In this document: one piece after another, positions 24,640 through 35,532 of the stretch
Layout of the letters: each line of letters begins with the position of its first letter
Numbering within the stretch: position 1 is the first letter of the stretch
Assembly: GCA_002150815.3 (NCBI GenBank)
Contig: NDFF03000370.1
Span: 976,132 to 1,040,131 of the forward strand
Origin: Grammothele lineata
Lineage: Eukaryota; Basidiomycota; Agaricomycetes; Polyporales; Polyporaceae
DNA: 64,000 bases
Direction of reading: 5' to 3'
Position numbers and translations under genes: made by a program
The notes under the pieces: generated by a model
Told to the model about the DNA's origin: nothing
Database searches by the model: none
What the model saw: only the letters and a program-made list of their open reading frames with translations

Positions 24640-25124
24640 TGGGATTGTCATACATTTGGACTGTGCACACGCTATTCATCTCTCTATCTCGTTTTGGGGC
24701 TTCCACGTACTGCACAAGTAGCTATCCTGTCTTGGCCTGCAGAGTGTACGGACAATCCATGATATGTGCAGACCCAGTCCATGTGCACGACTTCGGCCCT
24801 CAAGCCGCTGTCACGCTTCTTTCTTCGAACCCTGAGTCTAGCAAGCATGGGATAGCGGGCTGCAGCACCGGAGCTGCGGCGTCTGTGGAAGTGGCTCTCA
24901 GCTCCGTGTGCCATAGGCGCTTATTTAAAGTTCGGAATCTCGCCCCGATTAAGCAAGGGGAGATCGGGCCGCCACTCCTTCCATAATCACCCGTGAATGG
25001 CCCTCCTGGGTATATGAGCCACCTCTCCCTTCTCTCTGTTGCCACCGCGCACGGATACCCGCCTCTTCGCAACGATCCAAGCAACTGCAATTCATTCCTT
25101 GCTTTCATCCATCCTTTCTAAGTC
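24640..25124. other. Intergenic, LCCL protein to zinc-finger orphan
   Basis: 485 bp between co-directional genes. AT-rich patches near 24922-24931 (TTATTTAAAG) and 25011-25017 could be promoter elements of the downstream gene. No coding signal. Confidence 0.45.
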
Positions 25125-26150
25125 ATGACTCAAAACGCGACACAGAGTGGCTTCGACCGCCCTCAGCGTAAGTACCTCATAGGTGGTCAAGGCGCTTTGT
25201 TGCTGAGCCATTTCTCCACTGTAGATTTCGCACCAGCCAAAGGGCGCGGCGACCGTGTCTTCTGCAAGTTGTGTACCCCTGAGGGCCGTGCTCAAGGACA
25301 GCCGATGACGATGGCCGCTGCCCTCCGTCATGAACAGGAGAACGGGAAGCATCTCGACCGCGTCAATGAGGAACAACGAGCCAACGCCCCACCACCTGCC
25401 TCGCAAAGTGTACCATCTAACGTCAACGCTTGGGACCTGTCGACGCCGGTCCAGCGAGTAGATGAGTTTATACAGTTCTGGCGGGAAGGTGTCGCCGCGG
25501 GGCTGGATGGTTTCAAAATCGAGACCATGGACTCGTTCATCAGCCGCTACAACGAGCGGTATTCGGACTGGGCACGCGAAGAATGGCTACGCAACGATGT
25601 CTATGCGTGGAACGAAGACGATGGCGTCGGTTGGGATGGGCCTCAAGACGATCCGGATGCGTGGGGGATGCCGGTTGCGGTACCGGGGATGACCGCCAAC
25701 GGCTGGGACGGTGTCGAAGGCGCGTGGTACACTGGCGGGTCATTCCTACCCAACGAAGAGGGCACCTTTCCTCTCGGCATTCAGTCCTCCGAGCGTACTC
25801 CCAGCACGCTGCCCGCTCCCCGGGTTGGGGGTCTGATGCCGTCCGTGGCGGAGGTCTGGGGCATTCCCGAGCCGGACCCCTACCAGGCGTGGGGCGTTCC
25901 CGCCGATCAAGTTCCCCTCTGGCCGACTGCTCCCGCCGCCCCCGAACCTACACGTCGCGAGTCACGTCCGAAGGCATGTGGTCCGCAACTGAAGTCCGGA
26001 GACCAGCGGAAGGATGGTCAGGGGCCGAAGAAGAACGGTCAGAATCCGGGGAAGAAGCGTTCTTCTGACCGCGGCGGCGGCCTCAGTGAAGGGAGGAACA
26101 TCAACAGGACATCCAACCCCAGATCAAAGCAGAGGGCGAAGATCTATTGA
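25125..26150 (+). CDS. Hypothetical protein with a C2H2/U1-like zinc finger
   Basis: I do not recognise the family. A likely intron at 25168-25224 (GTAAGT..CTGTAG, 57 bp) is a multiple of three and has no stop, so the frame is open either way. Spliced, the protein is about 322 residues. Residues 20-50 contain FCKLCTPEG and then LRHEQENGKHLDRV, a C-X2-C-X(about 20)-H-X5-H spacing that resembles a U1-type zinc finger. The middle is rich in Trp, Asp and Gly with several WG/GW-like dipeptides (DAWGMP, VGWDGP, YQAWGVP). The C-terminus is Lys/Arg/Gly-rich (KKRSSDRGGG) and could bind nucleic acid. These features suggest an RNA- or chromatin-linked protein, but this is inference from composition. Confidence 0.75.
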   Translation: MTQNATQSGFDRPQRKYLIGGQGALLLSHFSTVDFAPAKGRGDRVFCKLCTPEGRAQGQPMTMAAALRHEQENGKHLDRVNEEQRANAPPPASQSVPSNVNAWDLSTPVQRVDEFIQFWREGVAAGLDGFKIETMDSFISRYNERYSDWAREEWLRNDVYAWNEDDGVGWDGPQDDPDAWGMPVAVPGMTANGWDGVEGAWYTGGSFLPNEEGTFPLGIQSSERTPSTLPAPRVGGLMPSVAEVWGIPEPDPYQAWGVPADQVPLWPTAPAAPEPTRRESRPKACGPQLKSGDQRKDGQGPKKNGQNPGKKRSSDRGGGLSEGRNINRTSNPRSKQRAKIY

Positions 26151-26682
26151 ACGTGCTCTCCCTGGTGAGCATCCGGCCACCCTGTGAACTTGGACTCCGT
26201 TGTGCTGACATCGCATTGGCAGCCATCGCCGCGTCCATGGCTGCTCACCAGTTAACGACACCTCTCACCCATGCATTTCCATACGTCCACATGCTATAAC
26301 ATCGATCTGTCCACTATTTGCCGGTGTTCCGGAGTCACACTCAGTACGGTCTGGAGATTGGACTTGTTGCTCGATTCTTTCCGATCTGTTTATGCGTGCC
26401 ACTGCTGGCAGTCCCATATTTTCCAGCTTCTTTACGATGCTTAATGATCAATCCATGTATCTATACGTTTGATATTCATACCCCCACGGAAGTTACATAA
26501 TTGAATCGTGGGCCCTCGGCATTGTCTCAGCCCATAAGCTGTCGGCTCGAACTTAGAGTTGCCGACGGATGTTATGAGATGACGTCAGCATTTAGTGGCT
26601 GTGGGGCTATCAAGGCTGCGCAGTCACATCCGTCCGTGCCCGCAGGAGCTCCGACACCAGGGGCTGCCTTATAAGCTTGCCC
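26151..26682. other. Intergenic, AT-richer, upstream of WW gene
   Basis: 532 bp with clearly lower GC than its surroundings, especially 26300-26500. It includes a perfect TGACGTCA palindrome 96 bp before the WW-protein start. No coding signal. Confidence 0.5.
26580..26587. promoter_or_regulatory. TGACGTCA palindrome (ATF/CREB-type site)
   Basis: Perfect 8-bp CRE palindrome about 100 bp upstream of the ATG at 26683. This is the classical site for bZIP dimers of the ATF/CREB class. The same octamer also occurs by chance inside RAV1 (2041-2048), so function here is only suggested. Confidence 0.35.
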
Positions 26683-27657
26683 ATGGGCTCGCCGGAGGAT
26701 ACTACACCTCCACGCACAACGCCCATCATGAACTATGGCAACATGCCTTTACCGGATGGTTGGGTACAAGAATACGATCCCACCAACAAACATCCATTCT
26801 GGGTATGTTGCTCAATTCCCCCGCTACTTCACGCAAAGACGTAATAGTGCTTAATCCGTATTCGCTCGATCCGCAGGTAGACACCAACACCAACCCTCCG
26901 CGCGCCATCTGGACGCATCCGTACGAGGACGAGCAGTTCCTTCGTGAACACCCAGACGTCCATAAACGTCTTCAGAAGGAGCAGCCGAACGACGCGCCAC
27001 CTGCGTACTCGCCCCCGCGACGTCATTCGTATTCGGGTTCACCGTCGGGTTCCCGCCTTCCGGTACCTGAACGGAACGATGCGCGTGCCGCGACCTCGCA
27101 GCCAACTACGCCTGCGCCGAAGCAGCGAGGTTTCCTCGGAAAGCTGAAAGACAAGGCGATCGGAACTAAGGAGGAGCGCGAAGCGCGCCGCGCCGAAGAG
27201 AGGAGGAGAGAGGAGCTGGTATGAGACGATCTTGCCCCGCGCCCGGGGCGCCCTTGCTTATCATCCGTTCTTGCAGTACATGCAGCAATTGGCTGAACAG
27301 CGCCGTTTAAGACAGCAGCAGCGCCTGTCCTCACCTTTCGGCGGCGGCCTGGGCGGCGGCTATGGCCGAGGATACGGTAATGGTTACGGATCAGGTTATG
27401 GCGGTGGATATGGCGGCTACCCAGGAGGTTACGGTCAACCTGCGTATGCTGCCCCCGTTGGTAATCCACTTGGAGGCAGGAGAAGAGGGGGGTTTGGTGG
27501 TGGCATTGGGCTGCCGCTGCTTGCTGGTGCCGCGGGTGGTCTGCTACTTGGAGATATCCTTGACGGACCCGACTTCGGTGGAGGAGGTTTCGATGGAGGA
27601 GGTTTCGATGGAGGTGGTTTCGACGGAGGTGGTTTCGACGGCGGAGATTGGAATTAG
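26683..27657 (+). CDS. WW-domain protein with Gly/Tyr-rich tail
   Basis: A single WW domain near the N-terminus: MPLPDGWVQEYDPTNKHPFW, intron (about 26798-26876), then VDTNTNPPRAIWTHPYED. It has two signature aromatics and the closing Pro, so it should bind proline-rich peptides. A charged linker follows (QRGFLGKLKDKAIGTKEERE). A second intron (27220-27276) leads to QLAEQRRLRQQQ and a low-complexity tail of GGYG-type repeats. The tail continues with a Gly-zipper-like hydrophobic patch (GLPLLAGAAGGLLLGDILDG) and four perfect GGGFD units before the end at GGDWN. Start chosen at 26683 because an in-frame stop lies just upstream and the ATG has good context; 26728 is an alternative. The overall pattern, WW plus prion-like tail, suggests a scaffold or condensate protein. 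Confidence 0.83.
27580..27639 (+). repeat. Coding 15-bp tandem repeat (GGGFD x4)
   Basis: Four copies of a 15-bp unit, ggaggNggtttcgaY, at the end of the WW-protein gene. The first two copies are identical to each other, as are the last two, which suggests recent duplication. Confidence 0.85.
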
Positions 27658-28321
27658 AGCCTCGATCATTTTGGATAATACCTTGTTCCTCTCTCTGAGT
27701 AGGATGCCTCATAGTGTGAATATGTACATGTGGACTCGGGTAGCTATCCTGATACTAGTCTTGACGCTTCTACTCACGCAGGGACACACAACACACTGCG
27801 AGTTAGCAGGACTGCACCATACAGCTGTTCTCGAAAATCGTGGCCAAGCGCGCAAAACGCGCGCGCGTCCGAAAATCGAAAACAACTGTATGCCCCCACG
27901 TATTACGCCTTCATGATCATATTGACTCGGTCATGCCGGACATGTCGTCCGTAGCACTTGTCAAAGGACAAGGACACCGCGGAAGGCAAGAGCCGGTCGA
28001 TATTTACGGCATTGAGATTTCGGAAAACAGCAGCAGAGACAACCGTCATGGTGGTGGCGATCAACCTGGTCGACCTTGCATCGGCCCCATTACGAGACCA
28101 TCGGCGCGTGGGCGCTCCGCCGACGTTCATACTCTTTTCTCGGTACTGTGTCTCCTTGTAGGACAATCTTGCTCTGGGCATTCTTCTACGCCGCATTCGC
28201 GGACTGCCGACGATTCGAGGTATTGCTGAAGACGGCTTACATCCCTTGGAAGCCCCCGGTTCGTATTCGACGATCCCGGGCAAGTTAGTTCCGCAACGAG
28301 GATTCGGCCTCCACCTGCATC
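27658..28321. other. Intergenic, WW protein to TRAPPC8
   Basis: 664 bp between co-directional genes. Several open frames of 60-130 codons overlap in all phases near 27840-28290, with no family match and no consistent splice pattern. I regard it as 3' end plus promoter. Confidence 0.5.
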
Positions 28322-31300
28322 ATGCCTCCACCAACCCTCCCAAGTTCCCTCAGTCCGCATGTGTGCATCCTCGCATCGCCAGACGTCCAGCAAGTTCTGG
28401 ACGGAGCGGGTCTACCACCACTTCCTGAAGTATTACAGTGTTTCTCGCCGCTGCCACAAAGTAAGTGCCTTTAACCGGCCTACAACGGCTCTCATTCACA
28501 CAATTTCGAGAGCAGTAACAACCCGGACAACGTCTCTGACTTCAGTGTCGCATGCTGCATTCGCGCTTCGTTTCTCCGATGTCGCCGCCATTGAGGATGC
28601 CGTGCATGAGGACGAAGAGCAGCGCGCAAGTAGGACCATGGACTGGATTGGCTCGCGAATATCGCAGCGGTGTGAACGTTGGATGGATATGGTTGAATCG
28701 GATATGCGGGAGAATGGAGGGAAGACGTGGAGGAGTCGGACCCCTTGGTGGGACGAGGTCAAGAGGTGTGTCTCTGGTGACCATGTCCCGAGCAGCGTGG
28801 AGGGCTGGAATCATCCCGTATCTTGTGTGTACAGACAGTCTTGGTATCGCGGTGTGCTGTGTACTCACCATTCTCTTCCAGTGATATTAGCTGTAACGAC
28901 ATCAGCGGTCAATCCACTGCAGGCCTTGCAAGATCTGAACTCGCGCGCGTTCGATTTCCCGCCATGGGTTGATGTCACTACGATGCGCTACTTCCTCATC
29001 ATTCATCCGTCGAATTCGCCACTATCAGACCCGATGTGCGTGTGTATTTTCTTGGTATGTAGTAGTCATTAAGACCCTAGTTCACACAGCACGGAATCGC
29101 TTTTCAATGCCGTTAAGAAGACATACGGTCTCAATAGCTTCCTCCTACCTCTCCAGCTCCCCAGCTCCCCACTCCCCACTCCCGTTGCGGTCCCTGCACT
29201 CCCGCCGCGACTCCCAAGAGCATCTGGACTTGACTCTCCCGCCATTGCGCCACAGGCAATACCTGCTGCTAATGGTCTTCTCAGCCCTGGTGTTGTACCT
29301 CCACGTCCTCCAGCGTCGCCTATGCCTTCAGCTCCAGGACCTCCCCCACTTACAAACGATGAAGCCGAGAAGTCATCTGTCTCGGCTGATTATACCGGAA
29401 ATTCCCTGAGGCTTACGCAAGACGATATCCATCAAATCGGCCGTTTCGTACGTGAGTTTGTGACGATGAGTCTGCTACCGTGGATGGAGAAATGTGTAGT
29501 GGAATGGAACGAGAGCGTGCGTTATAGCACGTACCCTAATGGTGCGACATGCTGACATACTTTGTAGTATTCATCCTCTCGTCGTCTTCCGTCCAGGCTA
29601 TTCTCGTCGACACGTCGGCTTTTCGGGTCTTCGGCAGCATCTTCGCCCGCGCCATCGTCGCATGGGTCAAATCCTTCAATATCATCAACGGGATCAAGAT
29701 ATACACATGGTCCAAACAGTTCAGTCAGCTCTATCACGTCGGTCACATCGGTCTCTACAATGGGTGGCGGCAGCGTCAACCAGCAGAGGCGGCTTGCGGA
29801 GTTTGCAACAATCTTAGGAGACTACAAACTAGCTATCTCAGTGTGGGAGACACTGAGGAAAGAGGCCAGGGGTGGTTCCGTACGTCGTTATGAGACAATT
29901 TTTATAATTTGTGCCGCTACTAAGTCATCTCTCCAGGATGTCCTGCCCCTGCTGTCCTCGCCCTCACCAGCGTTAGCACTGCATGCAGATCATGCCATCG
30001 CCACATTGACAGGGCCCCTACCTCGGGGAGCCGCACCGTTCGAAGCCCCAGCGCATGCACAGTACAGAGCCCTTGTGTATGCGGTACGCTGGGAGACAGG
30101 TATTAATCGAGAAGACTTCCTGAGCCCGACATTAGAAGGCGAGCGCTGGTTGGTAAAAGCTGCGTCTAGTGTACGTCGCGTTTTCACTATATGTTGACAC
30201 ACGGAACTCACGGAGGTATTCAAGGCAGAAGAACCGCCAACGGCCATGTTGTATGCGCAAGCGGCATTCCTCAGCGAGCTCAAAGGCGCCGGTAGGAGAG
30301 CGGCATTGTGGTACTTGGTTGCTGCTGATAAGCTCGAAAAGACTGGCATCGTGAGTTTCATTCGAGTACCGCAAGGAACCACTTTTGATACAAAAATCGG
30401 GTTAGAAACCACTAGCCATGCACTTTTTTCGCAAGGCGCATGCCCTATATCAGGACCGGCCGCCCAAAGAACTCTCCCCGTCGTTCTGGGAAAGCGAGGA
30501 CCACAGTCCAATGCGATGGGAAGGGTTCAGCGACGTGCTGCCCGGAATCGAGCATGAATTGGGTGAGTGATATCGTAGGACCGTGCGGGCTGGAGTAAGA
30601 CGTTATAACAATGCGCAGGCCGGTTATTATACACGACGGGCGATACCGCTGGAGCTGTGAAGTACTTCCTTTCCTTGCTCAAGCCTTCTGCGCTACCTAG
30701 GACGCCAGCACATCCTATGCACGCCGCGAATGGCATTAGTTCCCCTCTTCTTCCTCCACCTAGCACGGATAAGGTATATTTGGAAGATTTTCGCGTGGCT
30801 TTCAAGGTACGTTATGATTACCGTCTGTTAATTTGTGATGTTTATTCGGGGTATGCAGCACTTCAAAGCAACGGAAGGGGACATCTGGACGAAACTAGGG
30901 TTAGAACTCCCAATCTCTTTCTGTCAGCCAAAGCAAACCCGCATTCGCTTCCCTGGTGATTCCGTGCAAGGCGATTCCTCAGTTTGGCAGAAACTCGAGG
31001 AGGACTGGCAATCTTTCTGGTCGTCCCACGGCCGGGAGAAACTGGGTAAAAGTGGCAAGGCTGCCGTAAATGGTACGCATATGTCTGTGACTTCTGCTCA
31101 TCATAAGCTTACGTCAATCCTAGAGACATTCTGGGTAGATCTAGTGGTCAAGAATCCGTTAGATGTCGAGATTTCATTATCGGCATTGACCGTCAGCGTA
31201 CGAGAGGTGGCTAACAGAGATGCCCACGACGCTCCGGATTTCGTTCAGGTAGAGCGCATCGATGACATTACTCTCGGCGCCAAGGACACACGCACAGTGA

Positions 31301-33462
31301 GTGTGATGTTTGTCGTGATCACGCATCCCACTTAGGTCCATAGATTCCGATTGGTGTCAAATGCACACAACCTGCGTCGCTAGTTGTGACGCGTGCGTCT
31401 TACCAGTTCTTCTCACTTCTGCCTGCGACGGAGTCGTTGGCGGTGCGTGGCCGCCGCCTTAACGACACACCTATCCAGCGTCAAGGCAGGGTATATGCGC
31501 CGGATGTGATCATCAAAGTCGAAGTTGAGGAAGCGGGCCAGCGGATGCATGCACACTTCGTCGATGATAGGCATCTAATCCTTGCTCAAGGAGAGTACAA
31601 GCATCAGTCGATCTGGCTCACGAACTCTGGTACACGACCTGTATCTGAGCTTTGGGTGCTTACTGGTGAGGACGATGAACTATGGATTGATCTGGGAAAC
31701 GAGAATTCTGGTAAGTTCGTCGGTTTGCGGGCGAGCCACGTTTTGATATATATAATTAGTAGAACCATCCACATCTTCCCCGCCGAGACGCGAGATATTA
31801 CAGTCCGACAATTCCCTCGCGCCTAGGATACCTTACCAAATTCCGCTACGAAGTATACATTCGGCGCCTCAGCTAGGTCCCGGGGAGGAGGTCCAGCTAC
31901 CATTTATCCTCCATGCCGCTCATCACGGAGAGCACGATTTGGCAATGCTGTTCATTTTCCGCGAGGTATGCGCCCGATTTATTGGCGCTGATAACGGGCC
32001 TAGAACTCACGTACGCGCACAGTCCGACGGTACTCCGTTCCATTGCACTCGTGTCGTCCGCCAATATGAGGTCAAACCCATCATGCAGATCACGACGACG
32101 ATACGCCCGAGCGCGTCCTCAGAGCAGACGTATATACTTGACGTGGAAGTCGAAAATATCACCGGTTCTAGTAATTTGCGAATCACGCAGCTTTCAACCA
32201 TGAGCGCGTTATGGAGTTGCGAACCCCTGCATGACATCACATCGTACGCTTGGTCTATCACGAGGCATTCTCGGACTGCTAACATGTCGTTTAGGACAAC
32301 CGTTCCTCCACGTCAGATTGCCGAGTTCTCACTAGGAGCCAAAGCTCGAGCAGATAGCCAAGGCGCTGCAGAGACAAGCGAGTTTGTTGTCGAGAAGCTA
32401 CAGAGTGTTCTCAGAGGCGATCAGGTCTCCACAAATGGTCCTCCCCCAATCTCGTTGACCTGCACCCATGTCGGACAGGTGGGCGTTTTCATAACCGCGC
32501 AAGGATCACTAAAAGTGAACGGAGTCCAGGAGGATGCGAACATCGTCCCACTTCAGACACCTGCCACCCGCCACTTCATACACTGTGGCCGGCGCACGAT
32601 GAGCGCACAAGCGACTGCGACCTCACACCCTGATATCCCCGCGCGGCTTCACCGCGCCATCTTTCCGCTCTACAACCCCGCGACGGTCGACATTGTGCTC
32701 TTCTGGGAGCTGCCCGCGCAGAAACGCGCGGGACATATCCTCTTGCAGGGACCGACGCTCGGCGCGCAGCATGCGTCGCTTAAGGAGCTCGTTGAGGCCG
32801 CGCAGGCGATGAAAGTCAAGCGGTCGATGTACGCGGAGACGCACCGTGAGCGTCTCGCGATTATCGAAGCGGTGCGGGCGTGCGAGTGGAACAAGGAGAC
32901 GGACCCTGTCGCGGTATTCGTGGAGGATGGCGCGGTCGTCGAGCATGACTTCAGGCAGGGGTACGTCCCTGTCTCCGTCTCCGGCTCAATGATGCTCAAA
33001 TGGGATTATCTAGGCCGCGTCACGCTTCCGTCTCCTTCACGCTTCGCAATATGTCTCTCACCCATCCTGCGCGAATAGTGCTTAAGCTACTAGTACCGGC
33101 CTTGGACGAGCAAGCTCAACTGTACGTGCCTCTGACCCTTAACTCGCGCCTCGGTGGCTAATAAGCAGCATTCTAGAGCGCAGCTTCCCCCTCCGTACGC
33201 TGGCCGCCTAATCCATCGCCACATCCTCCGACCCTCCCAGTCCGTCAAGATTCAGGCCAAGTTGTGGATCACACGACCGGGTTGTTACGCCCTCGACTCG
33301 TGGACGGTGGAGACGGAGGTTGGCGAGCCCTCTGCTCCCGCCTTTGACTCGGCAACATCATCTTCAACGCTCTGGGAGTCCCGTGGATTACGCTATGTTC
33401 AGAACCCGCGGGCGGGTGACCGGCCCTGCGTAACAATCGTGGACATGGGGCGAGCCGGGTAA
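28322..33462 (+). CDS. TRS85: TRAPP complex subunit TRAPPC8 / Trs85
   Basis: Large subunit specific to TRAPPIII, which activates Rab1/Ypt1 for autophagy and early secretory traffic. About 1,300-1,400 residues over some 20 exons. The start [20 protein letters not shown] precedes an intron that joins LPQ to [21 protein letters not shown] further intron restores [20 protein letters not shown], a family hallmark. Then come a Pro-rich spacer, [20 protein letters not shown], a Ser-rich insert and the TPR-like block [40 protein letters not shown] lies further on. The C-terminal half has the beta-sandwich modules seen in Trs85 ([12 protein letters not shown] and [20 protein letters not shown] strands) and ends TIVDMGRAG. 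Identity is well supported; exon borders are approximate. Confidence 0.93.
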
Positions 33463-33619
33463 ATCGCAGGGGGCACTGTATATATACACACAAGCACTAT
33501 ATCGTAATGTACTACGGACTCTGGGGGAGTCACCAAATAGACCAAGAGACTCACAACCTGGGAACGATACCGCCAAGAAGACGTATTTTCTCGAGCGCGC
33601 TGGATGCAACGGACTAAAC

Positions 33620-34736
33620 TTAGTCCTTCTTCTCTTCCCGTGCCTTCTTCTCCTTCTCCTTCGCTTCCGCCTGGAGGCGCATCGTCTTGAGCTTCGTGTT
33701 GAAGTACGTCTATATCGCGAGCGAGTGTCAACAGAGGGCTAGACGGCGCGGTGCGGTCATGCGTGCTACTCACACCCGTGAGGAACTGCATGAAATTGAA
33801 GAACGGCACCCACATCTCCACGGGGAGGAACTGCTGTGCGAAGACGGTGTAGACGGGCGAAGTCATCCAGGTGATCTGTGGCCATACATCCACGGGGCGC
33901 GGTCAGCATCGCGCAACGCCGCCACCACCCCGCGCGCTGTTAGCGGGGCGCGGTGGGGAGACGCACCCTCAAAACCTTCCCGAAGCCGGCCCGGACGGTC
34001 TTCGCGACCTCGTCAACAGACTTCGCGCCGTTGATGACGGCCATGCATGACAGATAGGCTGAAGATGGCGACCGCGGTCAGTGCATCTGCCACATCTGCT
34101 TCCCCAACACTTCCTCCCGGCCGCTTCTGCTCCCCCTCTCCCATCGGCACCCATGACCGTTGCCCGAACCTGCGTCTAATGACGGGGAAACCGCAAATGA
34201 GACTCACAGAAGATCTGGATGGGGGCCACGACGAGCTGGCTGGCGAGAAGCATGCCGAGGCGGACGACGAGGCCGGAGCGGCCTGCAAATGTGCGCTGGA
34301 GGGCGTTGATGAGCGCGTGCGCGAGGGGCGCGGAGACGAGCGCGCCGTAAGCGGCCATCTTGAGGGCCTTGCTTGAGACCTGGGCGCGCGCGAGGGCGTG
34401 CACGAGCAGGGGCGCGTCCTTGGGCACGCGCGGCGGGGGCGTGCCTGCGAGATGCGAGGCGAGGATCTCCTGGAAGAACTGCAGGAGGGCTGCAGAAGAC
34501 GGTTAGTGCTCCGCCGTTGGCTGGATTGTGTACGAGAAGGAGGGAGAGACGAGAAGTGGTGGAGTGGGACGAGCGGGTCATCAAAGTGCCAACGGGAATA
34601 GTGGATGAGCGACTCTGCAGAGCACAAACGTGCACGCACCGGTGGTGATTGCCTTGGTCCGGAGGGGGTGCGTGGTGAGGTTGCGGAGGTACGCGGCCAG
34701 GAGGGGGTTCATCTGCTTGGGGGCGACGGCACTCAT
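33620..34736 (-). CDS. Mpv17/PMP22-family membrane protein
   Basis: Four-helix membrane protein of the Mpv17/PMP22/Sym1 family found in peroxisomal or inner mitochondrial membranes, thought to act as a channel or stress factor. Exon 1 encodes MSAVAPKQMNPLLAAYLRNL, then TTHPLRTKAITTG, the family's opening HPLRTKAITxG motif. Then come FFQEILASHLAGTPPPR, KMAAYGALVSAPLAHALINA, GLVVRLGMLLASQLVVAPIQ, and the second conserved half MAVINGAKSVDEVAKTVRAG. ITWMTSPVYTVFAQQFLP and FFNFMQFLTGTYFNTKLK close the domain. The last 16 residues are Lys/Glu-rich, not typical of Sym1. HPLRTK favours the PMP22 (peroxisomal) branch, but location is not proven. Start at 34736 is the first ATG with the family N-terminus; the frame extends upstream without support. 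Confidence 0.88.
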
Positions 34737-35532
34737 GGCGAGGAGCAGGGTCAGGAGGAGACGAGGGTCAGGAGGAAGAGGCTTGGACGATTGCCTGTGG
34801 CCTGTGGCTTGTTGTCGACCAGAGACGCTCGCGACGCCTCGCCCACGAATAGCCGAGCGTCCAGATCCGATCTCGACGCAAGGCACGCGGGCTTACCCCG
34901 CGCCTGCTGCCCTTACCCCGCGTTCCCGGCTCTTTCCCGCGGCGACAGGTTCAGTAAGACCTTCTCCGGGGCTCACGACGAGCGAGGACAGTCTCGTTCG
35001 TCGCGAAAACGAAGTGGGAAACGTATGTATTAGCACCTCTCATGAATGTGGATGCGCACCCCTGAGGTCATGCGCCAGAGAAGGCTTACAGAAATTATGT
35101 TTGTGACTGCGAAGCGAGCTTTTCGTGCTAACGATGGCTAGTATACTCGGCGCTGAGCGCTCATCTGCGTGCCGGGGAACGTACAGACTCCCTTCGAGAT
35201 CGAGATGCCGTTGCGCAAGACATTCGACAGCTTTCGACTCGTCTCTTGTCTTCTGCTCTGCTCTGCAATAGGAGGTCTGTCGAGGTCCAGACTGAGGCTG
35301 AGACTCCTCCCGACTGGTCTCCCCAGCCCGGCCGAGGCCCTCCATCTGCACGTCAGAGTGGCGTCGTCGTGTCCTCTCGTTACTCATCACTCCGCAAAAA
35401 GAGAGTAATGCCTAGACAGTAATAATGGGCATGAATAGAAGCCTAATGTAGAATAAGCACAGAGTAAAAGCGTAAGCTGCGTATCATCCAGCCTCTAATG
35501 CGCAGTCAACATAAACAAGTGCGTGTGCATCG
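34737..35532. other. Intergenic, between two minus-strand genes
   Basis: 796 bp. Serves as promoter of the PMP22-like gene and 3' end of YHM2. A 116-codon minus frame at 35040-35390 has biased composition and no family match. Nothing else seen. Confidence 0.5.

Noticed and set aside
34013..34639. 208-codon minus frame in the PMP22-like locus
   Set aside because: Wrong phase: it reads across introns and gives Arg/Pro/Ser-rich sequence, whereas the spliced frame gives the family motifs.
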